Of a DNA stretch of 64,000 nucleotides, positions 45,453 through 54,101 are shown piece by piece. The DNA is taken from NCBI RefSeq assembly GCF_003576315.1, contig NZ_QWFZ01000006.1:62001-126000 (forward strand), given 5' to 3'. The notes beneath the pieces were generated by a model, which was not told the origin of the DNA, did no database searches, and was given only the letters and a program-made list of their open reading frames with translations. This stretch comes from Henriciella mobilis. Its GTDB lineage: Bacteria; Pseudomonadota; Alphaproteobacteria; Caulobacterales; Hyphomonadaceae. The first letter of the stretch is position 1, and every line of letters starts with the position of its first letter. Made by a program: the position numbers and the translations under genes.

Positions 45453-46109
45453 ATGGAAGGGTTTGATCGCGAAGCGCTTGTGAAGAGCTCGCAGGCAAGG
45501 CAGCGCAGCGGCGCCTGGTTCTGGGCTGCCGTGGCAGTCCTGCCTGTCGCCGGGATCGCCGCCGGACTGGCGCTTGGCGTGATGCCAATGGGCGGGGCAG
45601 ACAAGCCGGTCATGATCGCCGAGCAGCCCGCTGCCGCTGTTGTGAGTGCGCCGGCACCTGCACCTGAAAGGGTCGCTGCGACCGCGCCGGGCTTCTCAGC
45701 CCTGGCCGAGCTGCGCCGCTATGACATGGTCCTGCGTACGCTGCGGCACTGCGCAAATGTCGGGCCCTCGGCGCATTACCTGAAAGCCAGCGAGACCTAT
45801 CGCAACACCAATTTCGGCAAGACCGGCCCGCTGCGCGAGATTGCCCAGGATGAGCCGCCCGAGTACGACCTATCGGCATTTGAGAAACCGATATCGACCA
45901 ATCCTGCCGAGATCATGGTCCAGGGCATGACCGGCCAGATCGCCATGAATGCCCTGCAGCGGGCCAACCAGTTCGAGACCATGATGGACGACATCGAGCG
46001 GCAGTCGCAGGGCTATCTCGGCGAAGCGCCGTCAGCGGCCGAGTGCACCACCTTCCGTAACGAGGTGATCATGGGCAAGCACAATCTGACCCTGCCGCCT
46101 GCGGGTTAG
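45453..46109 (+). CDS. Membrane-anchored protein of unknown function
   Basis: The 218-residue protein has a short cytoplasmic N-terminus, one membrane helix (about 21-44, WFWAAVAVLPVAGIAAGLAL), a Pro/Ala-rich linker and a periplasmic domain. That domain begins AELRRYDMVLRTLRHCANVG, with two cysteines (C100 and C202 region) that may pair. No known domain recognised. It diverges from uvrD and is not linked to the next operon. Confidence 0.65.
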   Translation: MEGFDREALVKSSQARQRSGAWFWAAVAVLPVAGIAAGLALGVMPMGGADKPVMIAEQPAAAVVSAPAPAPERVAATAPGFSALAELRRYDMVLRTLRHCANVGPSAHYLKASETYRNTNFGKTGPLREIAQDEPPEYDLSAFEKPISTNPAEIMVQGMTGQIAMNALQRANQFETMMDDIERQSQGYLGEAPSAAECTTFRNEVIMGKHNLTLPPAG

Positions 46110-46162
46110 GGCGCACGACCGCCGATCAATCCAATTGAGCGCGTGTATTTCCAATAAGCGGC

Positions 46163-46199
46163 TTGACTCACATCCAAATATGTAAATATGTAATTACAT
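46163..46199 (+). promoter_or_regulatory. Promoter and operator of the arsR operon, leaderless
   Basis: TTGACT (46163-46168), 18 bp, and TATGTA (46187-46192) form a promoter whose start site would fall on the arsR ATG (46198). Tandem ATATGTAA words (46178, 46186) and the perfect palindrome ATGTAATTACAT (46188-46199) overlap the -10 and the start codon, ideal for autorepression by an ArsR dimer. No ribosome site precedes the ATG. Confidence 0.65.
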
Positions 46200-46557
46200 G
46201 CTTACAGATGATGACATGTCCGCGGTCTTCCGGGCGCTCTCGCATGAGAGCCGGCGGAAGATGCTGGATATCCTGAAGGCCAAGCCCGGCTGCTCTGTCG
46301 GCGCGCTGGCGCAGGAATTCGATGTCAGCCGCATCGCGGTGATGAACCACCTCTCCGTGCTGGAGCAGGCCGGGCTCGTCACCAGCGAGAAGAAGGGCCG
46401 AACGCGTCATCTCTATCTCAATGCCGTCCCCATCCGGATGATCCAGGACCGGTGGCTGGACGCCTATAGCGAGCCGTTCGCCGGGCGGCTCACATCCATC
46501 AAGGCCATGGCCGAAGCAGCGGTCCGGCAAGACCAGGGGGACGATGACAATGAGTGA
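46198..46557 (+). CDS. ArsR-family HTH transcriptional regulator
   Basis: The 119-residue winged-helix protein has FRALSHESRRKMLDILKAKP, the recognition segment ALAQEFDVSRIAVMNHLSVL and the wing EKKGRTRHLYLNAVPI. It lacks the cysteine metal-site motif ELCVCDL, so it is not a classical metal sensor. ArsR plus SRPBCC pairs are common, and the regulator usually controls its own operon. It overlaps the next gene by eight bases. The mRNA appears leaderless. Confidence 0.9.
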   Translation: MLTDDDMSAVFRALSHESRRKMLDILKAKPGCSVGALAQEFDVSRIAVMNHLSVLEQAGLVTSEKKGRTRHLYLNAVPIRMIQDRWLDAYSEPFAGRLTSIKAMAEAAVRQDQGDDDNE

Positions 46558-47101
46558 GCAGGAAAAGGCTGCAGGCGCGGCCGGGGACAGGCAGGTCTAC
46601 AAGGTGCTGATCAAGGCGCCGATCGAGACCGTGTGGAACACGCTGGTGAAGACGGACGATGTGCTGCCCTTCTTTTTCGGCGCGGTGTGCGAGGTTGAAG
46701 GCGGCCAACTCGCTGCTGGCAAGCGCATGCGCATGGTTACCCCGAACCGGAAGTTTGCGAGCGTGGTCGGCGAGGTGACCGAGTTTTCCCCGCCGCATCG
46801 CTATGCCCATACCTTCAAGTTCACCCAGTGGGACGATGAACATTGCACGGTCACCTACGACCTTAAGGAAACGCCGGACGGCGTCGAATTCTCGCTCATC
46901 ACAACGGGCGTGCCAGCCGGCTCGAAGACCGAAAAGTCCATGGCGCAGGGCGGGACCTTCATCACCTCCAATCTCAAGACACTTGTCGAGACCGGGAAGC
47001 CGGGCTTCTCTGGCCGCATGGTGATGACGCTCGGGCCGCTCATGGGAATGATGACGCCGAAAAAATGCCGGATCGAAAACTGGCCGCTTGGGCGCGAATA
47101 G
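46550..47101 (+). CDS. SRPBCC (AHSA1/START-like) protein
   Basis: The preferred start, ATG 46550, follows AGGGGG by about nine bases and overlaps the arsR stop; ATG 46544 is possible. The 183-residue protein begins the helix-grip fold with VYKVLIKAPIETVWNTLVKT. HRYAHTFKFTQWDDEHCTVT and a long C-terminal helix with GTFITSNLKTLVETG complete it. The fold binds hydrophobic ligands or assists clients. It is the middle gene of arsR-SRPBCC-DUF4287. Confidence 0.88.
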   Translation: MSEQEKAAGAAGDRQVYKVLIKAPIETVWNTLVKTDDVLPFFFGAVCEVEGGQLAAGKRMRMVTPNRKFASVVGEVTEFSPPHRYAHTFKFTQWDDEHCTVTYDLKETPDGVEFSLITTGVPAGSKTEKSMAQGGTFITSNLKTLVETGKPGFSGRMVMTLGPLMGMMTPKKCRIENWPLGRE

Positions 47102-47113
47102 GGAGGACAGGAT

Positions 47114-47665
47114 ATGGCGAAGACACAGGAAGAGATACTCGCAAGCCACATTGCCGGCATGGAAGCAAAGACCGGCAAGCCGCTCTCGCACTGGATCAAG
47201 GTCGTCCAGTCGACCGGGCTCGAAAAGCATGGCGAGCAGGTCAAGTTTCTGAAAGAGAAGCACGGCTTCGGGCACGGCCATGCCAACATGGTTTGCCAGG
47301 CCGCCAAGGGCCGCTTCGAGGCCGACGAAGGCGACATGCTGGCGGGCCAGTACAAGGGCAAGGAGCAGCTGAAACCGATCTACGACGCGCTGGAGGCCTA
47401 TGCGAAGACCCTCGGCGATGATGTCGAGATCTCGCCGAAGAAGACATCGGTCGCCTTCCGCCGGTCGAAGAATTTCGCGGTCGTTACGCCGGCGACGAAG
47501 TCGCGGGTCGATCTGGGCCTCAATCTCAAGGGGGAGGCCGGCACGCTGAGGCTGGCAGAAGAAAAACCCGGCTCCATGTGCACCCACAAGATGAAACTGC
47601 TTGCCGTGGAAGAGGTCGATGACGAGGTGAAAGCCTGGCTGAAAGCGGCCTACGAAAAGGCTTAG
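47114..47665 (+). CDS. DUF4287/DUF5655 two-domain protein
   Basis: The 183-residue protein joins an N-terminal DUF4287 (MEAKTGKPLSHWIKVVQSTG, LKEKHGFGHGHANMVCQAAK) to a C-terminal DUF5655 (ISPKKTSVAFRRSKNFAVVT, DLGLNLKG). DUF5655 is found with transport or nuclease-like proteins, but no reaction is established. GGAGGACAG precedes the ATG by a few bases. It is the last gene of the arsR operon, with a 12-bp gap to the SRPBCC gene. A hairpin repeat follows its stop. Confidence 0.82.
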   Translation: MAKTQEEILASHIAGMEAKTGKPLSHWIKVVQSTGLEKHGEQVKFLKEKHGFGHGHANMVCQAAKGRFEADEGDMLAGQYKGKEQLKPIYDALEAYAKTLGDDVEISPKKTSVAFRRSKNFAVVTPATKSRVDLGLNLKGEAGTLRLAEEKPGSMCTHKMKLLAVEEVDDEVKAWLKAAYEKA

Positions 47666-47760
47666 AGGCCCCGCCCCGATCCTCCCCAGAGGAGGGAGAA
47701 GGATGCGCCATGTTTGCAACCCGCGTTTCCTCCCCGCTCGCGGGGAGGGTCAGGGTGGCG
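47666..47760. repeat. GC-rich double-hairpin intergenic repeat, copy 2
   Basis: It has two stems, CCTCC/GGAGG and CTCCCCGC-TC-GCGGGGAG, with wording close to the copy at 2066-2160. Only the stem-and-loop words and a central GCAAC are shared; the spacer differs. Confidence 0.6.
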
Positions 47761-47870
47761 CGCTGTGCGAATGCGATAGATGTTATTCCGGTGCCGGAGG
47801 GCGATAAATCTGGCGCGTCTCATCCGATGGTCTATCTTCCTTCGCACATTGGCGAAGCGAGGGTGGCGGG

Positions 47871-49859
47871 ATGAGCGGCGAGACACTGGACTGGCACAAG
47901 GTCGCCGAACTGGATGAGCTGGCCGAGGCCCGGGTCAAGTCGGCCTCTGCCGGCGGGCGGTCGCTCGCTATTGTCCATTTCGACGGGCAGTACGCCGCCA
48001 TGGACAATCACTGCCCGCACCAGGGCGGGCCGCTCGGAGAAGGCTCCATCGAAAAGGGCGTCGACGGCAAATGCTGGCTGCGCTGCCCCTGGCATGGCTG
48101 GGATTTCGACCCGCTGACTGGCAAGCCGCCGGGCGGGCATGAGGATTCAGGGCAGGAGACCTTTCCGGTCGAGATGCGCGAGGATGGCGTCTATGTCGGC
48201 CTGCCACCCGCACCAGAGCGCCCGCGTACCGTCTCCGACGTGATGGTCGAGACGATGGTGAACTGGGGCGTGACCAGCGTGTTCGGCATGGTCGGTCATT
48301 CCAATCTCGGCTTTGCCGATGCGATGCGGGTCCAGGCCGAAACCGGCAAGCTCAACTATTATGGCATCCGGCATGAAGGGGCTGCCGCTTTTGCGGCCTC
48401 CGCCTATGGCAAGCTGACCGGCATTCCGGCCGCGGCCTTCACCATTGCCGGACCGGGCGCAACGAACCTGCTGACCGGCATGTGGGACGCGAAGGTCGAC
48501 AGTGCGCCCGCGCTGGCTCTGACGGGCCAGGTCCAGGAGCAGGTGATCGGCGTGCACGCCTTCCAGGATATCGACCTTGAAGCCGCTTTCCAGGCGGTCG
48601 CGGCCTATTCGCAGACGGTTCACCCCGGCTCGGCCCATGCGCAGCTCATGACCGGCGCAATCAAGACAGCGATCCTCGAACAGGGTGTCGGCCACCTCGT
48701 CCTGCCAGATAATACGCAGACCCTGCCGGCAACCGATGCCCAGAAAGCGCAGGGTCCGAAGGGGCGGATGGCGAACCGGGCGGTCGCGCCGCCTGAAGAA
48801 GATCTCAAGGCTGCCGCTGAGATGATTGCCAGCGCCCGGCGCCCGATGATCATTCTCGGCTATGGCGCGCGCGACGGCGTGGCGGCGGCGACTGGCCTTG
48901 CCGAAGCGCTGAACGCGCCGGTTGCCACCACCTTCAAGGCCAAGGGACTGATCGCGGACGCCCATCCGCTGGCTGCCGGCGTGATGGGCCGGTCCGGCAC
49001 GCCGATCGCGAGCTGGTTCATGAACGAGGCAGACCTGCTGATCGTGCTCGGCGCGTCCTTCTCCGACCATACCGGCATCGAACCCTCCAAGCCTATCATC
49101 CAGATCGACCGCGACCCGATGATGCTCGCCAAGCGCCACCCCGTGACCCTGCCGGTCATGGGCGATGTTGGCGTTGCTGCCATGCAGCTGAAGGGCGCGC
49201 TCGAAAGCCTGCAAGTCGCCGGGACAGACCAGCGAGGCGAGATCGGGGAGCGTTGGGCGATTTGGCGCCAAGAGAAGACCACGCGCGTGACTGAAGACAA
49301 TGGCCGGGGGCTGCCAGCCGCCGCGCTGTTCGCGGCCCTGACGCGGCTTGCGCCGACGGATGCGATCATCGCGGTCGATGTCGGCAACAATACCTATTCG
49401 TTCGGGCGCTATTTCGAGCCGACCGGCGCGCAGCGCATCCTGATGTCAGGCTATCTCGGATCGATCGGTTTCGGTTTCCCGGCGGCCATGGGCGCATGGG
49501 CTGCCACACAGGACCGCGACGCTTTCAGGGGCCGCAAGGTCATCTCGGTGAGCGGCGATGGCGGCTTCGGCCAGTACGCCATGGAGTTCACCACCGCGGT
49601 CAAATACGGGATGAACATCACCCACGTGCTGATGAACAATTCGGAGCTCGGCAAGATCTCGAAAGAGCAACGCGCCGGTGAGTTCCCGGTCTGGCAGACG
49701 GGGCTCGTCAATCCACCCTTTGCGGGTTTCGCGCGCGCCTGCGGCGGCATGGGGCATATCGTGAAGACGCGCGAGGATCTGGAGCGGCATCTCGCCGAGG
49801 CCCTGGCGCATGATGGCCCGAGCCTCGTTGAAGTGATTACCGACCCGGACCTTCTCTAG
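47871..49859 (+). CDS. Rieske-ThDP fusion enzyme (pyruvate oxidase/acetolactate synthase-like)
   Basis: The 662-residue protein starts with a Rieske [2Fe-2S] domain of about 110 residues. The ligands are C48-x-H50 (NHCPHQGGPL) and C72-x2-H75 (RCPWHGWDFD). A complete three-domain ThDP enzyme follows from about residue 117. The activating Glu is E169 (IRHEGAAAF), and the ThDP/Mg motif runs from G562-D-G to N589-N590. It resembles pyruvate oxidase and acetolactate synthase, but the FAD site is not clear. An internal Rieske cluster could carry electrons away from the ThDP intermediate. Substrate unknown; it is convergent with an enoyl-CoA hydratase. Confidence 0.85.
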   Translation: MSGETLDWHKVAELDELAEARVKSASAGGRSLAIVHFDGQYAAMDNHCPHQGGPLGEGSIEKGVDGKCWLRCPWHGWDFDPLTGKPPGGHEDSGQETFPVEMREDGVYVGLPPAPERPRTVSDVMVETMVNWGVTSVFGMVGHSNLGFADAMRVQAETGKLNYYGIRHEGAAAFAASAYGKLTGIPAAAFTIAGPGATNLLTGMWDAKVDSAPALALTGQVQEQVIGVHAFQDIDLEAAFQAVAAYSQTVHPGSAHAQLMTGAIKTAILEQGVGHLVLPDNTQTLPATDAQKAQGPKGRMANRAVAPPEEDLKAAAEMIASARRPMIILGYGARDGVAAATGLAEALNAPVATTFKAKGLIADAHPLAAGVMGRSGTPIASWFMNEADLLIVLGASFSDHTGIEPSKPIIQIDRDPMMLAKRHPVTLPVMGDVGVAAMQLKGALESLQVAGTDQRGEIGERWAIWRQEKTTRVTEDNGRGLPAAALFAALTRLAPTDAIIAVDVGNNTYSFGRYFEPTGAQRILMSGYLGSIGFGFPAAMGAWAATQDRDAFRGRKVISVSGDGGFGQYAMEFTTAVKYGMNITHVLMNNSELGKISKEQRAGEFPVWQTGLVNPPFAGFARACGGMGHIVKTREDLERHLAEALAHDGPSLVEVITDPDLL

Positions 49860-50668
49860 TCGATCCGTGCCTGCGCCTTGTGACGGGCCGCCTTGAAGTT
49901 GGGCTTGCGTTTCTCGATGAAGGCCGAGACCGCTTCCTTGTGTTCGGGCAGGGTGTAGCATAGTTCGAGCTTTTCATGCTCGCGCTGCTGCATCATCCCG
50001 TGGTCGGTCTCGCAGGCATTGGCGGTGAGCAATTCCTTCGTCATGCGCAGCATGGGCGACGGGTTCTCGGCGATTTGGGTGGCGAGTTCCACCGCATCGG
50101 CGAGCAGCGTGTCCGGCTCTGCCAGGCGGTCAGCGAGCTTTATCCGCACGGCTTCCTCGCCTGAAACGGGCCGGGCCGTCAGCATCAGCTCATGCGCCGT
50201 GCCCCAGCCGACGCGCTGCATCAGGTAGTGCGAACTGGCAAGCTCCGGCACGATGCCCACCTTCACGAAAACGAAGCCGAACTTCGCGTCCCTGGAGGCG
50301 ACGATCATGTCGAAGGGCAGGATCTGGGTCACGCCGATTCCGAAGGCGGGTCCGTTCACGGCGGCGATGCAGGGCTTTGACGAGCGGATCAAAGTGATCC
50401 AGTCGATCCCGCCATCGCGCTTGTGCGCCTTGTTATCGGAGGCGTCGATATTGTTCTGGAAGTAACTCATGTCGGCGCCGGCGCAGAAACCGCGGCCTTC
50501 GCCGGTCATGACGATGGCGCCGATGTCGTCATCCTCATTTGCGGCCGTGATGGCCTGACCGAGCTCGCGGCTCATCTGCGGTGTCCAGGCATTCAGCTTT
50601 TCGGGCCGGTTGAGGGTGATGACGCAGACAGAATTCTGCTTCTCGACGCGAATCTGTTCGTAGGACAA
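49856..50668 (-). CDS. Enoyl-CoA hydratase/isomerase family protein
   Basis: The 270-residue crotonase-fold protein has the first oxyanion segment GRGFCAGADMSYF and the second NGPAFGIGVTQILPFDMIVA. The usual catalytic Glu of helix 3 corresponds to the FVKVGIVPELASSHYL block, where E is kept. It should hydrate trans-2-enoyl-CoA or act on a related acyl-CoA. Its stop overlaps the Rieske-ThDP stop by four bases. The first ATG is used. Confidence 0.9.
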   Translation of the reverse strand: MSYEQIRVEKQNSVCVITLNRPEKLNAWTPQMSRELGQAITAANEDDDIGAIVMTGEGRGFCAGADMSYFQNNIDASDNKAHKRDGGIDWITLIRSSKPCIAAVNGPAFGIGVTQILPFDMIVASRDAKFGFVFVKVGIVPELASSHYLMQRVGWGTAHELMLTARPVSGEEAVRIKLADRLAEPDTLLADAVELATQIAENPSPMLRMTKELLTANACETDHGMMQQREHEKLELCYTLPEHKEAVSAFIEKRKPNFKAARHKAQARID

Positions 50669-50744
50669 GCTGGCCTCCCAAGGCTGTTTTCCGGGAGGAT
50701 GATCCCCGTGCCGCAGCGGCAGTCACGGGGAAAATGGGAACAGG

Positions 50745-51281
50745 CTAGTCCGCCTTCATCACTTCAGTGTGGGTCAGCGTGTCGGTGTATTGCTGGAAAG
50801 CTGTGATAGCGCCGTCTTCGACGGTCCAGACATGGACGAAGGGAATGTCCATCTCCTTGCCCGTGGCCGTATGCTTCGCCCTGTAGCGGCCTATCGCGGC
50901 GACCTTGTCGCCGTCCGCGATGTATTCGCTCGGTGTGGCAGAGAAGTAATCCCATTCGCCGCCGATCCGGGCGAAGACACCATTTACGATCTCGTCTGCA
51001 CCCTCATACGGGTTCTGGTCGGCATAGGGGCTGTTTTCGGCCTCGTTCCAGACGATGCCAAGGGCGAAGTTCGCCGTCACGCCTTCAATGTCGCCATATT
51101 CGAACGCATTGTAGACGCCCATGACAAGGTTGACCGGAGAGGTCGGCGCGTCTGGCGTTTCAACGGCGTCCGTTTCGGACTCCGCCGGTGTTGGCGGTGT
51201 TTCAGCGGTCTCGTCTGTAGAGGCTGGCGCGCTGCAGGCGACGGCAAGGCCGATGACGGCGACGGCAAATATGCGTTTCAT
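50745..51281 (-). CDS. SnoaL/NTF2-like lipoprotein
   Basis: The ATG at 51281 follows GGGGGGAG, giving 178 residues. The lipoprotein signal is MKRIFAVAVIGLAVACSAPA with acylated Cys 16, then a Thr/Pro/Glu linker. The NTF2-like domain starts PVNLVMGVYNAFEYGDIEGV and includes GADEIVNGVFARIGGEWDYF. It is a periplasmic member of a ligand-binding or polyketide-cyclase fold, function unknown. It diverges in content from the neighbouring OYE gene but is on the same strand, 66 bp downstream. Confidence 0.82.
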   Translation of the reverse strand: MKRIFAVAVIGLAVACSAPASTDETAETPPTPAESETDAVETPDAPTSPVNLVMGVYNAFEYGDIEGVTANFALGIVWNEAENSPYADQNPYEGADEIVNGVFARIGGEWDYFSATPSEYIADGDKVAAIGRYRAKHTATGKEMDIPFVHVWTVEDGAITAFQQYTDTLTHTEVMKAD

Positions 51282-51346
51282 GATCACTCCCCCCATAATG
51301 GAATGTGGAGTGGGCACATGTTTGCCGCCGGCCGTCAAGCAAGGCC

Positions 51347-52459
51347 CTAGTAAAGCGTTGCCATGGCCTTTGCGTCGTAGCCTTCCAGCTCGTCGGTGCG
51401 CCCTTCCTTGACCTTCTGCGCCCAGAACGGATCCTGCAGCAGGGCGCGGCCGACGGCGACGAGGTCGAATTCGCCTTTCTCGAGACGTTCGATGACATCG
51501 GTGAGCGGGCGGGTCTTGGAGGCTTCGCCGCGCATGCCGCCGATGAACTCACCCGACAGGCCAACCGAGCCGACCGTGATCGTCGGCAGGCCGGTGAGCT
51601 TCTTGGCCCAGCCTGCGCAGTTGAGGCCGTTCTCGCCATCGACCTCAGGGAATTCGGCTTCCCAGAAGCGGCGCTGGCTGGCGTGCAGCATGTCGACACC
51701 GGCATCGGCAAAGACCTTGAGGAAGGCTTCGAATTCCTGCGGCGTCTGCGCGAGCTTCGCGCTGTAGTCCTGTTGCTTCCACTGCGAGAAGCGCAGGATG
51801 ACCGGCATGTCGGGCCCAACGGCCTTCTTCACTTCGGAGATGATCTCGCCGGCAAAGGTCGCGCGGTCGACCAGGCTGCCGCCATACTTGTCCTCGCGCT
51901 TGTTCATCACGTCCCAGAAGAATTCGTCGATCAGATAGCCATGCGCGCCGTGGATCTCGACCGTGTCGAAGCCGAGGTCCTTTGCGCTGGCTGCAGCCGC
52001 GGCATAGGCCGAGACCATATCGGCGACATCTTCCTCGGAGGGTTCCTCGAAGATCTGCTTGCCCTTGTGGGTCACGCCGGAGGGGCTGTCGGTCGGCGCA
52101 TCGGGATAGTGCCCGGTGCCGGCCTTGCGCATCATGCCCTGGTGCCAGATCTGCGGGCCCATCTTGCCGCCTTCGTCATGCACCGCATCGATGACCTTTT
52201 TCCAGCCGGCGAGCGCGGCGTCGGTATGGAAGAGGGGATAGTTCGGATTGTCGGAAGCGCCCTTGCGCGGGATGAGCGTGCCTTCCGACAGGATCAGACC
52301 GACATCGGCGCCCGCCCGTCGGGCGTAGTAAGCGGCGACATCGTCGGTCGGAATGCCGTTCGGGCTGAACCCGCGCGTCATCGGCGCCATGACGATACGG
52401 TTGGGCAGCTCAAGGCCTTTCAGCTTGAACGGTTCGAAGAGCGGGGCAGCAGCGGACAT
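51347..52459 (-). CDS. NADH:flavin oxidoreductase, Old Yellow Enzyme family
   Basis: The ATG at 52459 follows GGAGGGAT, giving 370 residues. The FMN TIM barrel begins FKLKGLELPNRIVMAPMTRG. The substrate-binding pair appears as KMGPQIWHQGMM and GFDTVEIHGAHGYLIDEFFW. FMN-phosphate contacts are in GSVGLSGEF and VGRALLQDPFWAQKV. It reduces activated alkenes with NAD(P)H and FMN. A single TIM-barrel protein, without the C-terminal domains of 2,4-dienoyl-CoA reductase. Confidence 0.93.
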   Translation of the reverse strand: MSAAAPLFEPFKLKGLELPNRIVMAPMTRGFSPNGIPTDDVAAYYARRAGADVGLILSEGTLIPRKGASDNPNYPLFHTDAALAGWKKVIDAVHDEGGKMGPQIWHQGMMRKAGTGHYPDAPTDSPSGVTHKGKQIFEEPSEEDVADMVSAYAAAAASAKDLGFDTVEIHGAHGYLIDEFFWDVMNKREDKYGGSLVDRATFAGEIISEVKKAVGPDMPVILRFSQWKQQDYSAKLAQTPQEFEAFLKVFADAGVDMLHASQRRFWEAEFPEVDGENGLNCAGWAKKLTGLPTITVGSVGLSGEFIGGMRGEASKTRPLTDVIERLEKGEFDLVAVGRALLQDPFWAQKVKEGRTDELEGYDAKAMATLY

Positions 52460-52612
52460 CGGATCCCTCCAGAGATTTATTTCACCAGGCAAGTATCTGG
52501 GTCAAAGCCCGCGCCGGTTCAATGACCAAAACCCGCGCGATGTGTTCAGTACGCATTCACTTGAGTGTTCCTAAACTCCCTGTCATCCATGCAGGTTTCC
52601 GGGAGGACGCTT

Positions 52613-53725
52613 ATGATTCGCATTACGGGGCTTCTGGCACTGGCTGGCCTTGCGGCCTGTTCGACGCCGGGGATCGATTACGCCGCGCGCGTCGTCCCGC
52701 CGAACACCGCTGCTGTCGAGACGCGCACGGTGGATGTCGGCCGCTTCGATGGACCGGGCGGAAACTGGTATGCTGGACGCTTCGAGGAAATGCTGGCCAG
52801 CGCGACCTTTGACGGCAAGCCCTGGTTCCGCATGGCGCGTTATAGCGATGGCTATGTCCCCGATGGCCAGCGGGCGGGGATCTATGAAGGGCGCATCGAC
52901 ATTGTCGATTATCGCGCCGAGGAATACTCCCAATGGGTCACGAAATGCGTCGAGTGGGACGGGCTGTTCGACTGCGAACATCGTGCGGAGGTCGAGGAAA
53001 TCTGCCTTCGCGAGGACCTGCAGGTCTCCGTCACCCCGCGTCTGATCGAGTATGGCACCGGGCAGATCCTGTTCCAGGAAACCTATTTTGGCGACGCGTC
53101 GAATGAGAGCTGCGATGAAGGCTACTGGCATGGGCGGCGCGGCAGCCATGCTGGCGGCGGCGGGTATCTCTACGGTCTGCTGGGCGGTGTGTCGCCGCCT
53201 CGCGGCATGGTCCTCGATGCGCTGGCCGACACGATTTACGAAGTGCGCGGTGACATTGCGCCCAGCAATACGACACGGCGCGCCGTGTTCGTCGAAGAAG
53301 CGATCGACCCGGTCGTGCGGGCCGATCCGCGCTTCGAGCAGGCCGTGAAAGCCGGGCCGAAATCACCGGATTTCTCCTGTTATGTCTGGGAGGACATGAA
53401 GGCTGAATATCCCGACTCGCCAGCCGTGTCGCACAATCTCGGCGCCTGTCTTGAGGCGCGGGGCGACTTTGTCGCGGCTCACGGCATGTATGCCGAGGCG
53501 GCCGAGCAGTCGGCAGCGATATCCGGTACGGGCCAGCCGGACGAACCGTTCCGCAAGGCGCTGTCGCGTATGTCCTACTACCGCACCGGCCTGCAGCTCA
53601 TCGACCGGCTGACCGAGCCCGACCGTGGCTGGCAGCCTGTGCCGGGCGGCGAGAGCCTGCCGGGGGGCGAGCTGCCGGAGGGCGAGTTGGACGGCGCCCC
53701 GGCCGACGACGAGGCCGGCAGCTAG
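52613..53725 (+). CDS. Lipoprotein of unknown function
   Basis: GGGAGGACG precedes the ATG at 52613, giving 370 residues. It has a lipoprotein signal (LLALAGLAACSTPG, acylated Cys about 16), a beta-rich middle region with five cysteines (CVEWDGLFDCEH, CLREDLQVSV), and a helical region, LGACLEARGDFVAAHGMYAE, that looks like a degenerate TPR. The C-terminus is a Gly/Pro/Glu-rich repeat. No family recognised. Confidence 0.75.
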   Translation: MIRITGLLALAGLAACSTPGIDYAARVVPPNTAAVETRTVDVGRFDGPGGNWYAGRFEEMLASATFDGKPWFRMARYSDGYVPDGQRAGIYEGRIDIVDYRAEEYSQWVTKCVEWDGLFDCEHRAEVEEICLREDLQVSVTPRLIEYGTGQILFQETYFGDASNESCDEGYWHGRRGSHAGGGGYLYGLLGGVSPPRGMVLDALADTIYEVRGDIAPSNTTRRAVFVEEAIDPVVRADPRFEQAVKAGPKSPDFSCYVWEDMKAEYPDSPAVSHNLGACLEARGDFVAAHGMYAEAAEQSAAISGTGQPDEPFRKALSRMSYYRTGLQLIDRLTEPDRGWQPVPGGESLPGGELPEGELDGAPADDEAGS

Positions 53726-53738
53726 TCGTTCGGGCGGC

Positions 53739-53837
53739 CTAGCCGCTGAGCCCGGTCACGGCCATCGCATAGCCGGCACAGGCGGCCGCGAAAAAACAGG
53801 CTGTGACGATACCGGCGCGGACAGCAATCCTGGTTAT
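53739..53837 (-). CDS. Possible 32-residue membrane microprotein with non-ATG start
   Basis: AGGAGG lies nine bases before ATA at 53837-53835. From there 32 codons run to TAG: hydrophobic, reading TRIAVRAGIVTACFFAAACA then GYAMAVTGLSG. No ATG, GTG or TTG fits the ribosome site. It would be a single-pass membrane peptide. Non-ATG initiation and small size make this tentative. Confidence 0.3.
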   Translation of the reverse strand: MTRIAVRAGIVTACFFAAACAGYAMAVTGLSG

Positions 53838-53912
53838 GTCGATTGTCCTCCTGGGCAGGACCGGTCCGCGTTGGCGCCGGTCATGATCAGGAGTTGAACG
53901 CGGCAGACCCGA

Positions 53913-54092
53913 TCAGGTTTCCCGCTTCGCCGCGTCTATTTCCTTGCGCAGCTTTTCCAGACGCGCCGTCTCGGCCTGCCGCTCCGCCTTGGTGCGGCCG
54001 AATTTTGCCCGGTTCTCGACGGCCTGCTGCTCCTTGCGGGCTTTGGCCTTTGCCTTGCGGGCCTTGTTGAGATTGATCGGCTGGTCGCTCAC
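53913..54092 (-). CDS. DUF4169-family small protein
   Basis: From a GTG at 54092 (GAGGG six bases upstream) there are 59 residues: SDQPINLNKARKAKAKARKE, then a basic coiled helix with RAKFGRTKAERQAET. This is the DUF4169 pattern of short, highly charged proteins common in alphaproteobacteria, function unknown. It follows the next gene by nine bases as a two-gene unit. It lies about 4 kb from fumC. Confidence 0.8.
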   Translation of the reverse strand: MSDQPINLNKARKAKAKARKEQQAVENRAKFGRTKAERQAETARLEKLRKEIDAAKRET

Positions 54093-54101
54093 GCTGGACC
54101 C

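Noticed and set aside
45278-45613. 112-residue N-terminal extension of UvrD
   Set aside because: The extension is Ser/Pro/Ala-rich without family similarity and overlaps the promoter region of the divergent gene; the ATG at 45277 fits the family length.
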